NCBI GenBank assembly: GCA_963575745.1
Contig: CAUYUJ010014359.1
Location: 251,484-273,983 of the forward strand
Direction: 5' to 3'
Length of the DNA stretch: 22,500 nt
Source: Prorocentrum cordatum
Taxonomy: Eukaryota; Sar; Dinophyceae; Prorocentrales; Prorocentraceae
Both the position numbers and the translations under genes were made by a program. A model generated the notes under the pieces. The model did not search any database. It saw nothing but the letters and a program-made list of their open reading frames with translations, and was not told the origin of the DNA. This document shows, one piece after another, positions 8,111 through 17,754 of the stretch. Numbering within the stretch: the first letter of the stretch is position 1; the number at the start of each line of letters is the position of its first letter.

Positions 8111-10394
8111 GCGCAGCCCGTAAGCACGACGCCGACGATGTTCGTCTTAGTTTCGATGGCGGACCTGGTGGGCTACGCGATCGTGGACTCATGAGCTACC
8201 AGGTCCCGTGGTTCGCGCTGGCCCCGACCTTGTGTCCGACGCTCCTCAGCCTGGACTACTCGAAGGCAGCGGAAGCGGATGTCGCGCACCACGGCTACTT
8301 GGTGTACGGCGACAGTCGCCGTGAGAGGCTGACGGCCCTTCCGAGTGGCCCCTGGGAGCTGCCCCTACTCCAGAGACAGCGATGGCGCGAGCTGCCGGTG
8401 GAGGCTTCCGACTGTGCCCGAGCCTTGCCTGACAATGAGCGAGTCGACCGCCGTCTTTTCTTACCTGATCCCGCTCCTCCTCTAGGTTGCCCCACCCGCG
8501 CCGAGGTGTGCAACCGGGGCGATGGCATCTGGGGCAATCTCGGGCCTCGAGTGGGCCCCGCTGGACAGCGCCAGGACGGCGATGCCTTCTCGCTTTCTAC
8601 ATGTGCGGTGAGCTGCCCCTCGACCTCCTCGACAAACTGCAAAACCACCGCGCAAATTCTCTACGCATCTATTCTTAACAAGTTTAGAGGGAACAGGGTC
8701 TGCGGGGGCAGCTGCGAGGGCCTCGGCCGTGCTCGGGAGCTCAAGGGAGGGGCCTCGACAGGGGCCTCAGCTGGGACCTCGGCCGGGCCCAGGAGATCGA
8801 ATGGGGACTTCGGTCGGGCCTTGGCTAGGCTTGGGAGCTAAATGGGGCCTCAGCGGAGACCTCAGCAGGGCCTTCAGGCCCAGGGGGCTCCTCCGCGGGG
8901 GCGCGAAGGAACTGGCGGCGACTGTTTGGGCCCGGGCTGCGAATTGCGCCTGAACTCGGGCGACCCGACGACCAGTTATTCCGCGTGCCTGTCGGCCGCT
9001 GACGGTGTTCATGTCTCGGAAGGAATGCCCCGCCGATGTGAGATGTATCGTCGTCTCGTCGAGCAACGAGGAGGCCTGTTCCTCCTCGCAGCCGCCGCCC
9101 GCGGCTACCTCGACGGCGCGCGCTGCGCTGGCCTCTCCACCGACCCCGTCGACGGTGGGAACGGCCCGGGAGTTTACGAGGCCGCGCGCGAGCAGAGTCT
9201 GGAGCTGCATCGGCGCGTGAGCCCCGAGACCTCCGAGGCAAACCGTGGGCGGGCAGCCGAGGGGGCCGCGGTCGAGGCAATGGTGGCCGAGGTCGCGCGG
9301 GCGCGCGACGAGGGGATCGACTTCTGCGCCGAGTGCCGACCGCATGTTGCCCTGCAGACGGCGGCGGGGGCGCGCGCCCAGAGGCGGGCCCGGGGGCGGG
9401 GGGGCCCCATCCAGCTTCGGGCAGGGCGCAGAGAGCTACCTCAGGTGGCCAACCAGCGAGCAGCTCGAGAGCAGGTTGACGTCGATCTCTCAGGTGGCCA
9501 GGCGAGCGCCAGGACCGAGGATCCACCGGCGGTGCCAAGAGCCACGACTGCTGCCCGACAGCAAATGTCGGCCAAGAGGCCTTTGGCCCGCGCGCGCGTG
9601 CCACAGCGCGCCTCCGGCGCGCGGTGGGGGAGCTCAAGTTGTCGCAACTCATTGTCAAGAAGACCTAGGAGCGACGGGTTCGGATAACGACTGTCAACGC
9701 CCGCAAGCACTCAGAGAACATGCCGGAGAACCTGGGTGGGCCCGCAACGGGCCTCAGATGGCGCCTCGGGCACTGGAGTTTTCGACGCCTTCTTCGCGAC
9801 CCTCCGGATCTGGCCCCGATCGGCGCGCTGTCCATCGGCGCGCGGGGCGGCTGCGGCATCGCGGGGGAGGTCCTGAGCTGCCGGGGTCTAGCTAACAAAG
9901 GAAATCTGGTGACTGGATACGTCTTGGCCAGTGAGGCGGGGCCGAGGCGATGTCTCTTGCGGCTGAAGGAGATGAACCGTCGGCGCGCGTTCCTGGCCCC
10001 CACCTGCGAACGCCCCGTCGACCCTTGTCCTGCAGGGCCGCGACGAGCTCGTCATCCACTACCTCGAGGGCCTGGGCCAGGCGGCTGCCGACGGGAAGTG
10101 CGAGGTGACGTCTCTTGCTTCGAGGCTCGCGGCCATTTCATGAGGAGCATGCGCGGCGCCCGCGCGCTTGATGGTGCGCCCTGGCGGGGCAAGGGAGATC
10201 GCTTCCTGACGTCGACGTCTATCAGCGCGACTGCCCTGGCTGCCCTGATGGCCCGCGCAGATCCTCGAGGGCTCGGGGAGTTCCTGACGCGGCGGGCCTC
10301 CTGCCTATGGCTCCACGCGCTCAGTGGCCCAACTCAGGTTCGAGAGGGGCCGGCCATGATATTCGCTGCGGGCGCTACCGAGGTGCCAGGGGCC
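8111..10394 (+). pseudogene. Unresolved Gag-Pol middle region (protease expected here)
   Basis: Frame 1 stays open to 8841 (it began at 7465), followed by a 281-codon frame 8842-9687 and a 353-codon frame 9720-10781. In copia elements the aspartic protease lies between the zinc knuckle and the integrase. I do not find an intact D-[ST]-G-[AS] motif; GYLVYGDSRRERLTALPS at about 8299-8352 is the nearest protease-like string and lacks the catalytic triad. The sequence from 8700 to 8880 is locally repetitive (GGGGCCTCG/GGGACCTCG units). The region is very GC-rich, which keeps several frames open by chance, so open length is not evidence for function here. Confidence 0.45.
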
Positions 10395-11530
10395 GACCAG
10401 CAGCAGGTGGAGGATGCCCTTCGAGCACTGCGCAAGTTCTACAATCAGCTGGGACATCCCGCATTGGGAGCGTTGCGGGCCGTCCCGCGACAGCGTGGTT
10501 CACCGCGATGGGCGCTGCGACTCGCTGGGGACCTCAGGCGCAGTGCGCGCGAGAGGTGCCCGACGCGTCAGGCGCGACCTTTGGCCCTGGGCAGCATGGC
10601 CGATCCCCTGGGCGCCCTGCGGATCGACGGCTTCGGTTGGGTTCGCCCTGCGTCGGGGGCGCGCGCGCCCGCGCGCGCGCGTGGGCCCTTCCAGGTTGGT
10701 GATGGGGGGGGGCGGCAAGGCTCTCGAGCGGATCCGCTGCGTGGTCTCCTCGGGTGGCAACGCGGGGAACGTGGCCGCTGACGAGACGCGGGGGTTCATC
10801 GTGAATGACTGGTGCAGGCGCTTCGGCAAGCCGCTCGAGATTCGATCGGGCCCCAGCATCTGCCATTCGCGTGGCCGCTGCGGCCGCGCCGCCGACGTCG
10901 GCGCCGGCTGGGGCCCCGGGCCCGCCGCGACTCATTGGGGAGCTGGGTGGGTGGAGCTCGCGATCGACTTGTTCGTGAAGGGGATGGCGCGCGTGGCATG
11001 CCTGGGTCCGATCAGCTCCCCGACGGAGACGCCGCTGGGCCATCGTCGCCCGCGACGAGGTGTCCAGCGGCGACCTTGTGAGCCCCGCCGTGATTATATT
11101 GGGGCGAGCTATCCGGCCTCTGGACAGCGCCGTCCGCGGGGCGGTCCGCCAACTCGTGGCGGAGACGCGGGGCGGGTCGCCCGCGGAGCCGCGCGCGCGA
11201 CGACGCATGCAGGCGCGTCAATTACACGCGGATGCTCGAGCCGACAAGAGGCTCAGACTCGCCCAGCTGGAGAGGGGCCGCGCGCGCATGGTCTACGAGC
11301 GCGGCGAGCTGGTGTTCGCGCGGGGAGAGCCTGGGGCGAAGGACCGAGCTTCGACCGCCGAGAGCTCCATGGGCGGCCACGTCGGGCCCGCAGTGGTGCT
11401 TCCTCATATTCGTGACCCCGAGGAGGGCAGCCATCGGAGAGTCGTTTCGCTGGACTACCGTGGTCGCGTGCTGGAGGCTACTCATCAGCAGTTTCGGTTG
11501 GCATCCGAGGCGGAGACGGCCTTCCGCGCG
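10395..11530 (+). pseudogene. Integrase remnant
   Basis: Integrase inserts element cDNA into the host genome. The N-terminal zinc-binding region is suggested at 10395-10640 (VEDALRALRKFYNQLGHPAL, with a Cys further on at ERCPTRQARP); the first His of the HHCC set is not seen. A core segment reads in another frame at about 10780-10857 (VNDWCRRFGKPLEIRSGPS). Relatives have a catalytic Asp at about the Gly of RSGPS, so the active site appears lost. The C-terminal part, in a third frame (11060 onwards), is better kept: RRMQARQLHADARADKRLRL, then MGGHVGPAVVL, then VSLDYRGRVLEATHQQFRLA at 11442-11505, typical of the integrase C-terminal region. At least two frame changes are needed. Confidence 0.6.
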
Positions 11531-11989
11531 ATGGATGCCGAGGAGGCCCGCTTCCTCTCCAGCAAGACGAAGGCTCTGCGTGATGGGCCACGCTCAGTCC
11601 AAGACCTACGGGGTGCAGGACCACTGGCTGAGGAATATCCAGACATGGAGGTCGAGGAGCACGAGCCTTCTCCGCCCGTCGAGCGCCCCGCGCAGAGGGG
11701 CCGTCCGCGGCGGCCCCCGACGTGGCCGCCGAGCCTTCGGCAGCTGGGCCACCTGCCCTGGCCGGCCAACCTCCGCCCGCGCCTCGGCCCAGGGCCCCCC
11801 TGGGAGGTGTCGCCGGCGAGATTGGCCCTGCAGGGCCCCCAGCTGAAACGCAGGTTCCGCAGACTCAGTCAGCTGTGCCCCCCAGGAGGCACCTTCGGCC
11901 CCACCGCCGACGGAGCCCATCGGCCAACGCGGAGCTGTAACCGCCTGGGCGACGCGCCTGCCTGCATCCGCCAGACTCTGAATTGGATC

Positions 11990-13170
11990 AAGCGGGCCGC
12001 CGTCGACGCGGAGCTCGAGATGCCGAAGGGTAACCGCGTTAGGCACGATTGCGTTAACTTGGACAGCGCGCTCGCCACCGCGGGCTCCGAGGAGAGCATC
12101 TGCACCGTTTCTCTCGAACTCCCCGCTGACGTGGAGATCGAGAGCAGTAAGTGTTTCCCAATTGATCCCGCCGCCTGGGCCGCCGCCGCGGTCCGCGAGG
12201 GCCCTGGGGTGACATTGCGCGACGTGGACTCGGGGCTGCGGGGGCGTTTCCGCGAGGGGGCTGCCCCGGGGGTCTCGAGCTGGCCCGCCGACGCGCGGCC
12301 GAGCGGGCGCTGCGCGAGGCGGGCCAGAAGCCCGCGAGGATGCGTTGGTGCCTGACTGTCAAGAGCGCCGGGGCGGCCAAAGTTCGGACTGCGACGCGGC
12401 GCCGCGGCTGCCTCGAGTCCCGCGACTTCAATCCGAGGCCGAAATCTGGCTCTCCATGTGTGCGCCAAACTTGAGCTCCGATTCTTCATGGGTGATGTGA
12501 AAGCGGCCTTCCTCGCGTCTCAGGCCTCTCCGACGGGGGCGCTGGCGCGGCCCGTGAAAGAGCTCAGGGGGGCCATGCGGCTGAAAAGGGGGTCGAGGTG
12601 GTGATGCTGTTCAAAAAAGCACGCGGCTCATGTGACGCCCTGGAGGAAGGGTTCGATTTGATCTTGTCCAAGTTGACAACTGCGGGCTTGGTTCCCATGG
12701 AGCTGAGGCCATGTCTGTGGACGCTGTGTGACGGGGAGAAAGGCGCCGGGCCCTGCGTTCGCCCGCGCAGACGCGGTCATCGTGAACGATTTGGACTGCG
12801 ACCTCGCGAACCGCGAGCTGAAGGAGCTCGAGGGTTACTGGAACTGCGGCCAATCGGAGGCCGACAAGTGCATCCAGATAGGTCTAGCACCCAGCACGCC
12901 GACGGGACCATCAAGCAGTCGTTCCAGAAGGCAGCCAAGAAAGTGACCATGTTGGAGGTTTGGCAGAAGCCTTCCGACGGGAAACTCGAGGACGAGCTAC
13001 CACCAGCCGACAAGACCGCCTGTCGGGCAGCCATCGGAGGTTTGGAGTACCTCGCCAGCCAGAGGATGGGCTTCATCGCCGCAGCCAATGTCAGTGCAGG
13101 ACTGGGAGCAGATGATCGCAGGGGTGGCGTTGAAGATCTAGGGCTGCGCCAGAGTATGGCGTCGTGCCAG
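11990..13170 (+). pseudogene. Reverse transcriptase remnant (RVT_2 type)
   Basis: Reverse transcriptase copies element RNA into DNA. Upstream of the fingers a connection region is recognisable in frame 2. The fingers motif RWCLTVKSAGAAKVR lies at about 12343-12387 (frame 1). The GDVKAAFLASQ motif at 12491-12523 (frame 2) is the RVT_2 signature carrying the first catalytic Asp. LFKKARGSCDALEEGFDLIL then LVPMELRPCLWTL follow in frame 1 from 12607. The catalytic YVDD box appears as AVIVNDLDC at 12773-12799 (frame 2), so VDD would be VND (codon AAC at 12785-12787). The connection after the palm (ACRAAIGGLEYLASQRMGF, about 13018-13074, frame 1) matches the region that reads like LNGSLAWLAGQ in relatives. 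About four frame shifts separate these blocks. Confidence 0.75.
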
Positions 13171-13494
13171 ACTATGATCCGATGGATGCACTCAGCGGCC
13201 ATGCCCGCCGACGGCCGCACCAAGGGAAGTGCAGAAACTCGGGCCGTGCTGATCGACTTCCCGGCCCGCGGCTACTGGAGGCTGGTACACGAAGAATGCC
13301 CACCTTGGTTAAAACAAAAACACATGTCGGCTTGCCGACACGACGCCCTGGACGATGGAGTGATCAGTGGCTGTCGGCCTGTCATCTGCCCCGAGGATGA
13401 GGATCCCGAGTGCGAGATGTGCGGCTGGACCTGGAAGGACCGCGAACACAGCCACCCTCATGAGCCCGAGGGCGAAGACGATCTTCCCGTCTGA
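13171..13494 (+). pseudogene. RNase H C-terminal tail of Pol, probably internally deleted
   Basis: The reading MPADGRTKGSAETRAVLIDF then PARGYWRLVHEE corresponds to the ADxLTKG...R..L..F...G.W.L ending of copia RNase H. It follows the RT connection segment after only about 40 residues, whereas a copia RNase H domain normally occupies roughly 130-150 residues there, so most of the domain appears deleted. After it comes a Cys-containing extension (SACRHDALDDGVISGC, then CPEDEDPECEMCGWTWK) and an acidic end, PEGEDDLPV. The stop TGA (13492-13494) coincides with the first bases of the 3' LTR. Confidence 0.6.
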
Positions 13495-13653
13495 GGCATG
13501 GCGTGCTTACGGCTTGTATGCTTATTACACACTCTCGCCACTCTCTCTCTCTCGCTCTGCCGTTCGCTTGCACTTCTATAGCTATCGCACGGACACGCTA
13601 CGGTCGTGATAAGCAAGTTTTCCCCTATCAGCGAAACATATGTTGATCTGGAG
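13492..13653 (+). repeat. 3' LTR of the copia-type element
   Basis: It starts TGAGGCATG directly at the Pol stop codon and aligns with 6739-6914 in order and along its whole length, with small indels in the CT-rich run. The end is placed near GTTGATCTGGA, where similarity to the left LTR stops and GGA repeat begins. No strong polypurine tract precedes it; GAGGGCGAAGACG at about 13468-13480 is the nearest purine-rich string. Confidence 0.8.
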
Positions 13654-13765
13654 AGGGAGAGGCAGAGGAGGAGGAGGAGGGGAGAGGAGGAGTAGGAGGA
13701 GGAGGAGGACGAAGAGGAAGAGGAGGAGGAGGAACAGGAGGAGGAGGAGGAGGAGGAGGCGGAGA
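13654..13765 (+). repeat. GGA microsatellite right of the element
   Basis: Imperfect (GGA)n with AGA and ACA variants, directly adjoining the 3' LTR. The left flank of the element (about 6622-6738) is also GGA-rich, so the element may have inserted into a GGA tract. Confidence 0.9.
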
Positions 13766-13944
13766 GAGCTTTTAACAACAATTTCGACCCCGGCAGCCTT
13801 GCTGCGGGCTCCTGTGCCTTCATAACTATCCGAGACGCAGGGGGCTACGGGGAAGGGTTCGAGAATCCCCAGGTCAATGTACAAAAAACAATCGACGTCG
13901 GAAATCGGTGGCGATGTATCAATCATCTTCTGTCTTCCACTTGA
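13696..13944 (+). other. Candidate coding segment read through the GGA repeat
   Basis: The frame is open from TAG 13693-13695 to TGA 13942-13944 (82 codons) and has no ATG. The first 25 or so residues are almost all Glu from the repeat. From 13771 it reads FNNNFDPGSLAAGSCAFITI then RDAGGYGEGFENPQ, which looks like genuine protein sequence, followed by a CCCCAG|GTCAAT donor-like site at 13873. It lies between the 3' LTR and the kinase exon and does not match the kinase family. The function is unknown; chance openness is possible. Confidence 0.25.
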
Positions 13945-14163
13945 TGTCATCAGGGCCTGTGCTCGACCCATTCACCCTCCTCCTTGAGTTCGCCCTCCGG
14001 ACTATATCTTGCTCATCCTATCCTCATGTTCTTGGTCGCGAGGCGAACATATTCATTGCAACGGGAGTGGGTGCAGTTTGAGCTCACGGTTTCGCGCCAA
14101 GGGCGGCGGAAGACGCGCAGGGGCGAGGGGCTTGCCCAGCAGCTCACCGCACGGCGGGGTCAG

Positions 14164-14406
14164 GAGAACAACGTGCTCCAGACGCACTACGGGCTGAGAT
14201 TCATAGATTTCGAGTACGCCGGCATGGAGCACCAGGCTTTCGACATTGCTAGCTATTTTGTGGAGTGCAGTATCGACTACCTGGTGGAGAAGTACCCGTT
14301 TTACGACGTGACTATGTCGAACGCCCCTAACGAGTGGGAGCAACGGATGTTTTTGTCAATTTATTTGTCCGAGGAGCCGCTGGGGCGAGCCACCGTGGGC
14401 AGGCAG
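14164..14406 (+). CDS. Choline/ethanolamine kinase, single internal exon (partial)
   Basis: Choline/ethanolamine kinases phosphorylate choline or ethanolamine with ATP, the first step of the Kennedy pathway of phospholipid synthesis in the cytosol. The exon is 81 codons and phase 0 at both ends, between CGGGGTCAG (acceptor, ending 14163) and CAG|GTGAGA (donor at 14407). It opens with ENNVLQ, the residues that follow the HNDLQ catalytic loop in relatives, so an upstream exon must supply HND. LRFIDFEYAG (residues 11-20) holds the metal-binding Asp of the IDFEY motif. FDIASYFVECSIDY (26-39) and EKYPFY (42-47) are also family signatures. EQRMFLSIYLSE (59-70) matches the helix after it. SIDY and YPF resemble the apicomplexan enzymes as I recall them. 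I cannot place the flanking exons with confidence, so whether the gene is intact is unknown. Confidence 0.85.
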
Positions 14407-15452
14407 GTGAGAGGATGCTGGACGTTTCGCGCTGGCCCTCCCCGAAGCATCGGCCGCTCACGGTACGTTCGTGTCCGTGCCGACGCGGCGGCGACGCCAG
14501 CGCGGGCATTCAACCTTCGGCTGAGTGCCGTCAGTGGCCCAGGATCGGCCGACATCGAACAGTTTGCGCCTCTGGAAAGTCGCGACCGCTCGAGTCCATG
14601 CGGTGTCAGAAACTGTTGTCGAAATCGTCACGGCACGAGCCCGCCGTACGGCGGGGGCGTTCTTCAAGGAATGTGCCCAGGAGGCCTGGGACCCTGGAGG
14701 GTCCCTTCTCTGATGAGGGCGGCGGTCGTATCCATGGCCAGACCTCAATTGGTTTTTCACTGGCTTTCAGACCCTGGATTCCTTATCCAATGGTTCCTTG
14801 TCCAATGCCCTCTCCGTAATTACCACCATCTTCGGGATGCCGTGGTCAGCTTTTTCGGGGAACGTGCCGGACCACACTGGCATCGAATATGTTTAATCCC
14901 GCGCGCATATGCAGAGGTTGTCAAGGCTGCTCCCTGGTGGCTTGGTGGGGTGCGGTGGGGGATTTTTTTGTTGGGTCCGCTGGCATGGGAGATGCGCGGC
15001 GTCATGCAGGGCATCCGTGGGAGCTCGGGAAGGTCGGGGGGTGGGGGCAAGTGATATGTAAGCGCACCTTCAGAACCCGCGATTCGACGCATGCATGTAC
15101 CAACCGCGCACGAACAATTGCGCGAGAGAGCAAATCCCTACCATATGTTTTCTTTTCACCGTTTTTTGGACGTACGCCAAGCCTGGCCTCCGTGAAACAC
15201 GCCAGAGTTATTCCTGTGGAGCGCCTCTACTCTGTCTACTCTCGTTCTCTTTGGTTTTCCTTTCTCAAATCTGCTCTTGTCATTTCTACTCGTTCATCGT
15301 CTGCCTATATGTATGTATGTCGGAGGTGAGGGGGTGAGATCGAAGTGGAACGGAGAGCCCCCCTACCGGGAAATCGATTTCGGTTTCGTGTTCGTGCGTG
15401 CCGTGCGTGCGGGCGAGGCGAAGCTGCGTGTGCGGGCGAGAAAAAGTCTCCT
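14407..15452 (+). other. Presumed intron or intergenic sequence after the kinase exon
   Basis: It begins with a consensus GTGAGA donor. No further exon is certain. A weak candidate lies at about 14983-15030, where LAWEMRGVMQGIRGSS resembles the C-terminal kinase motif with Trp and V-x-Q (see findings). At 14600-14614 is the sequence shared with 665-679. The stretch 15100-15310 is AT-richer and includes GTATGTATGT at about 15309-15318. No RNA gene or promoter is recognised. Confidence 0.4.
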
Positions 15453-15668
15453 GTGGCTGAGGCGCGGCCGCACCAAATGACTCCCTTCCGGGCGGCCGGT
15501 GGCCCGCGGTGTCCCGCCGGTGTCCCGCTGGTGTCCCGTGTGGCTGAGGCGCGGCCGGACCAAATGACTCCCTTCCAGGCGGCCGGGGGCCCGCGGTGTC
15601 CCGCCGGTGTCCCGCGGTGTCCCGCGGTGTCCCGCGGTGCCCCCGCGCCGGTGTCCCGCGGTGTCCCG
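15453..15668 (+). repeat. 87-bp direct duplication plus GGTGTCCCGC minisatellite
   Basis: GTGGCTGAGGCGCGGCCG starts at 15453 and again at 15540, a period of 87 bp. Both copies continue ACCAAATGACTCCCTTCC and then run into GGTGTCCCGC repeats. The second copy leads into six or more 10-bp units up to 15668, where the GAT array begins directly after GGTGTCCCGCG. Confidence 0.9.
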
Positions 15669-16792
<1,124 letters not shown>

Positions 16793-16795
16793 ATT

Positions 16796-17013
16796 GTGAG
16801 AGCGGTTGTGTTATCGATAGTGGGATCGATAGTGAGACCGAATGTGATACCGATTGTGAGATCGATTGTGAGATCGATTGTGAGATCGATAGTCAGATCA
16901 ATTGTGAGATAGATCGAGTGAGATCGATTGTGAGATCGATCGAGGGAGATCGATCGAGCGAGACCGATACTGAGATCGATAGTGAGATCGATAGTGAGAC
17001 CGATCGAGTGAGA
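16796..17013 (+). repeat. 12-bp GTGAGATCGATT minisatellite
   Basis: Around 18 imperfect copies of GTGAGATCGATT with AGTGAGACCGAT and CGAGGGAGATCG variants. ATCGAT is palindromic, so ClaI-type sites recur through the array. The translation IVRSIVRSIVRS in one frame is repeat-derived. Confidence 0.9.
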
Positions 17014-17059
17014 CGTTGGTTCCTCCCCCCCCGAACCTCCTTATCACCCGAAGGGTGGT

Positions 17060-17195
17060 CGTATAGGTGTATATATATATATATATAGATGCGTTTCCTG
17101 TATGTTTCGTGTCATTATTTGTTCATGTTTCTTTTCCTCTCTCTCTCTAAGTCTTTCTCACTCTTTCTCTCCTCTCTCTCTCTCTCTCTAGTTTT
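17060..17195. repeat. TA tract and CT tract
   Basis: (TA)n at 17069-17087, then CTCTCTCT-rich pyrimidine sequence at about 17138-17190. Nothing suggests a promoter beyond the TA run itself. Confidence 0.85.
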
Positions 17196-17204
17196 CTATC
17201 TTCC

Positions 17205-17420
17205 CCTGGGGGCCGTCTTGGGCCTTCTTGGGGCAAACTTGTCCGTCTTTCGGGATGCATTCGATCTTCTTGAAGGCCGCATAGGGCCATCTTTGCCAAC
17301 TTATAAGCCGTCTTGGCCGTCTTGGATACTATTTTGGACCGACTTGGGACCCTCTTGGGGGCCTGTTGGGCCGTCTTGGAGCCCCTTGGGAGGCCTCGTG
17401 GGCAGTCTGAGGCTGTCGGA
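17205..17420. repeat. Degenerate CTTGGGCCGTCTTGG-type interspersed repeat
   Basis: Short imperfect units of 10-20 bp around CCGTCTTGG and CTTGGGACCCTCTTGG. Translated on + it gives DLGPSWGPVGPSWSPLGG and on - a SKTAKTAYKLAKMA-like pattern. A related block occurs at 19030-19200. I recall similar LGPSWGP-type translations as widespread repeats in dinoflagellate assemblies; that recollection is not verified here. Confidence 0.6.
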
Positions 17421-17529
17421 AGCACCCGAAAGACAGTTCGCGATTCTCTACATGTTTCGTGGGGTTCTGGTTTTCTTCCCACCCGCGTCGCACCCGCATC
17501 TTCCTCACATCACCTCCCTCTCCTTCTCC

Positions 17530-17690
17530 CTCTCCTCACGCACACACGGACACACCCACACACAACACACACACGACGTATGCGCTACATACTGGGCACA
17601 CACAAGAGGCACACGTCCCGATACGACCGCACACGTATGCGCTACATACTGGGCACACACGTGCGGCACACGTCCCGATACGGCCGCACA
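17530..17690. repeat. CA tract and 57-bp tandem duplication
   Basis: A short CACACA region is followed by two copies of a 57-bp unit, 17576-17632 and 17633-17690. Each begins ACGTATGCGCTACATACTGG and contains CACACGTCCCGATACG. The copies differ at only a few positions (AAGAGGC against GTGCGGC, GACC against GGCC), so the duplication is fairly recent. Confidence 0.9.
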
Positions 17691-17754
17691 CGCATCATCC
17701 ACATACACATGACATGCCATATAAAAGACGTGCGTGTAGCATTCGCAGTGCACG

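Larger units (their letters stand above)
6739..13653 (+). mobile_element. Degenerate Ty1/copia-type LTR retrotransposon
   Basis: The element has terminal direct repeats (6739-6914 and 13492-13653), a candidate primer-binding site just inside the left repeat, and remnants in the order Gag with zinc knuckle, unresolved protease region, integrase, reverse transcriptase and the RNase H tail. Integrase before RT is the Pseudoviridae/copia arrangement. The internal region is about 6.6 kb, longer than a compact copia but in the range of elements with a large Gag-Pol. At least three frame changes occur in Gag and about five more in RT/RNase H, so it cannot make a polyprotein. It is clearly GC-richer than its flanks. 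No convincing target-site duplication is visible; both flanks are GGA-rich. Confidence 0.85.

Noticed and set aside
8825-9658. Minus-strand 277-codon frame
   Set aside because: Arg/Pro/Ala-rich shadow of the GC-rich retrotransposon interior; no motif.
8842-9687. 281-codon frame as an independent gene
   Set aside because: It lies between Gag and integrase of the copia element, has no recognisable domain, and overlaps open frames on the minus strand as expected for very GC-rich DNA.
17060-17095. TA-rich tract as a TATA promoter
   Set aside because: It is a TA dinucleotide microsatellite next to other simple repeats, and no gene starts after it.
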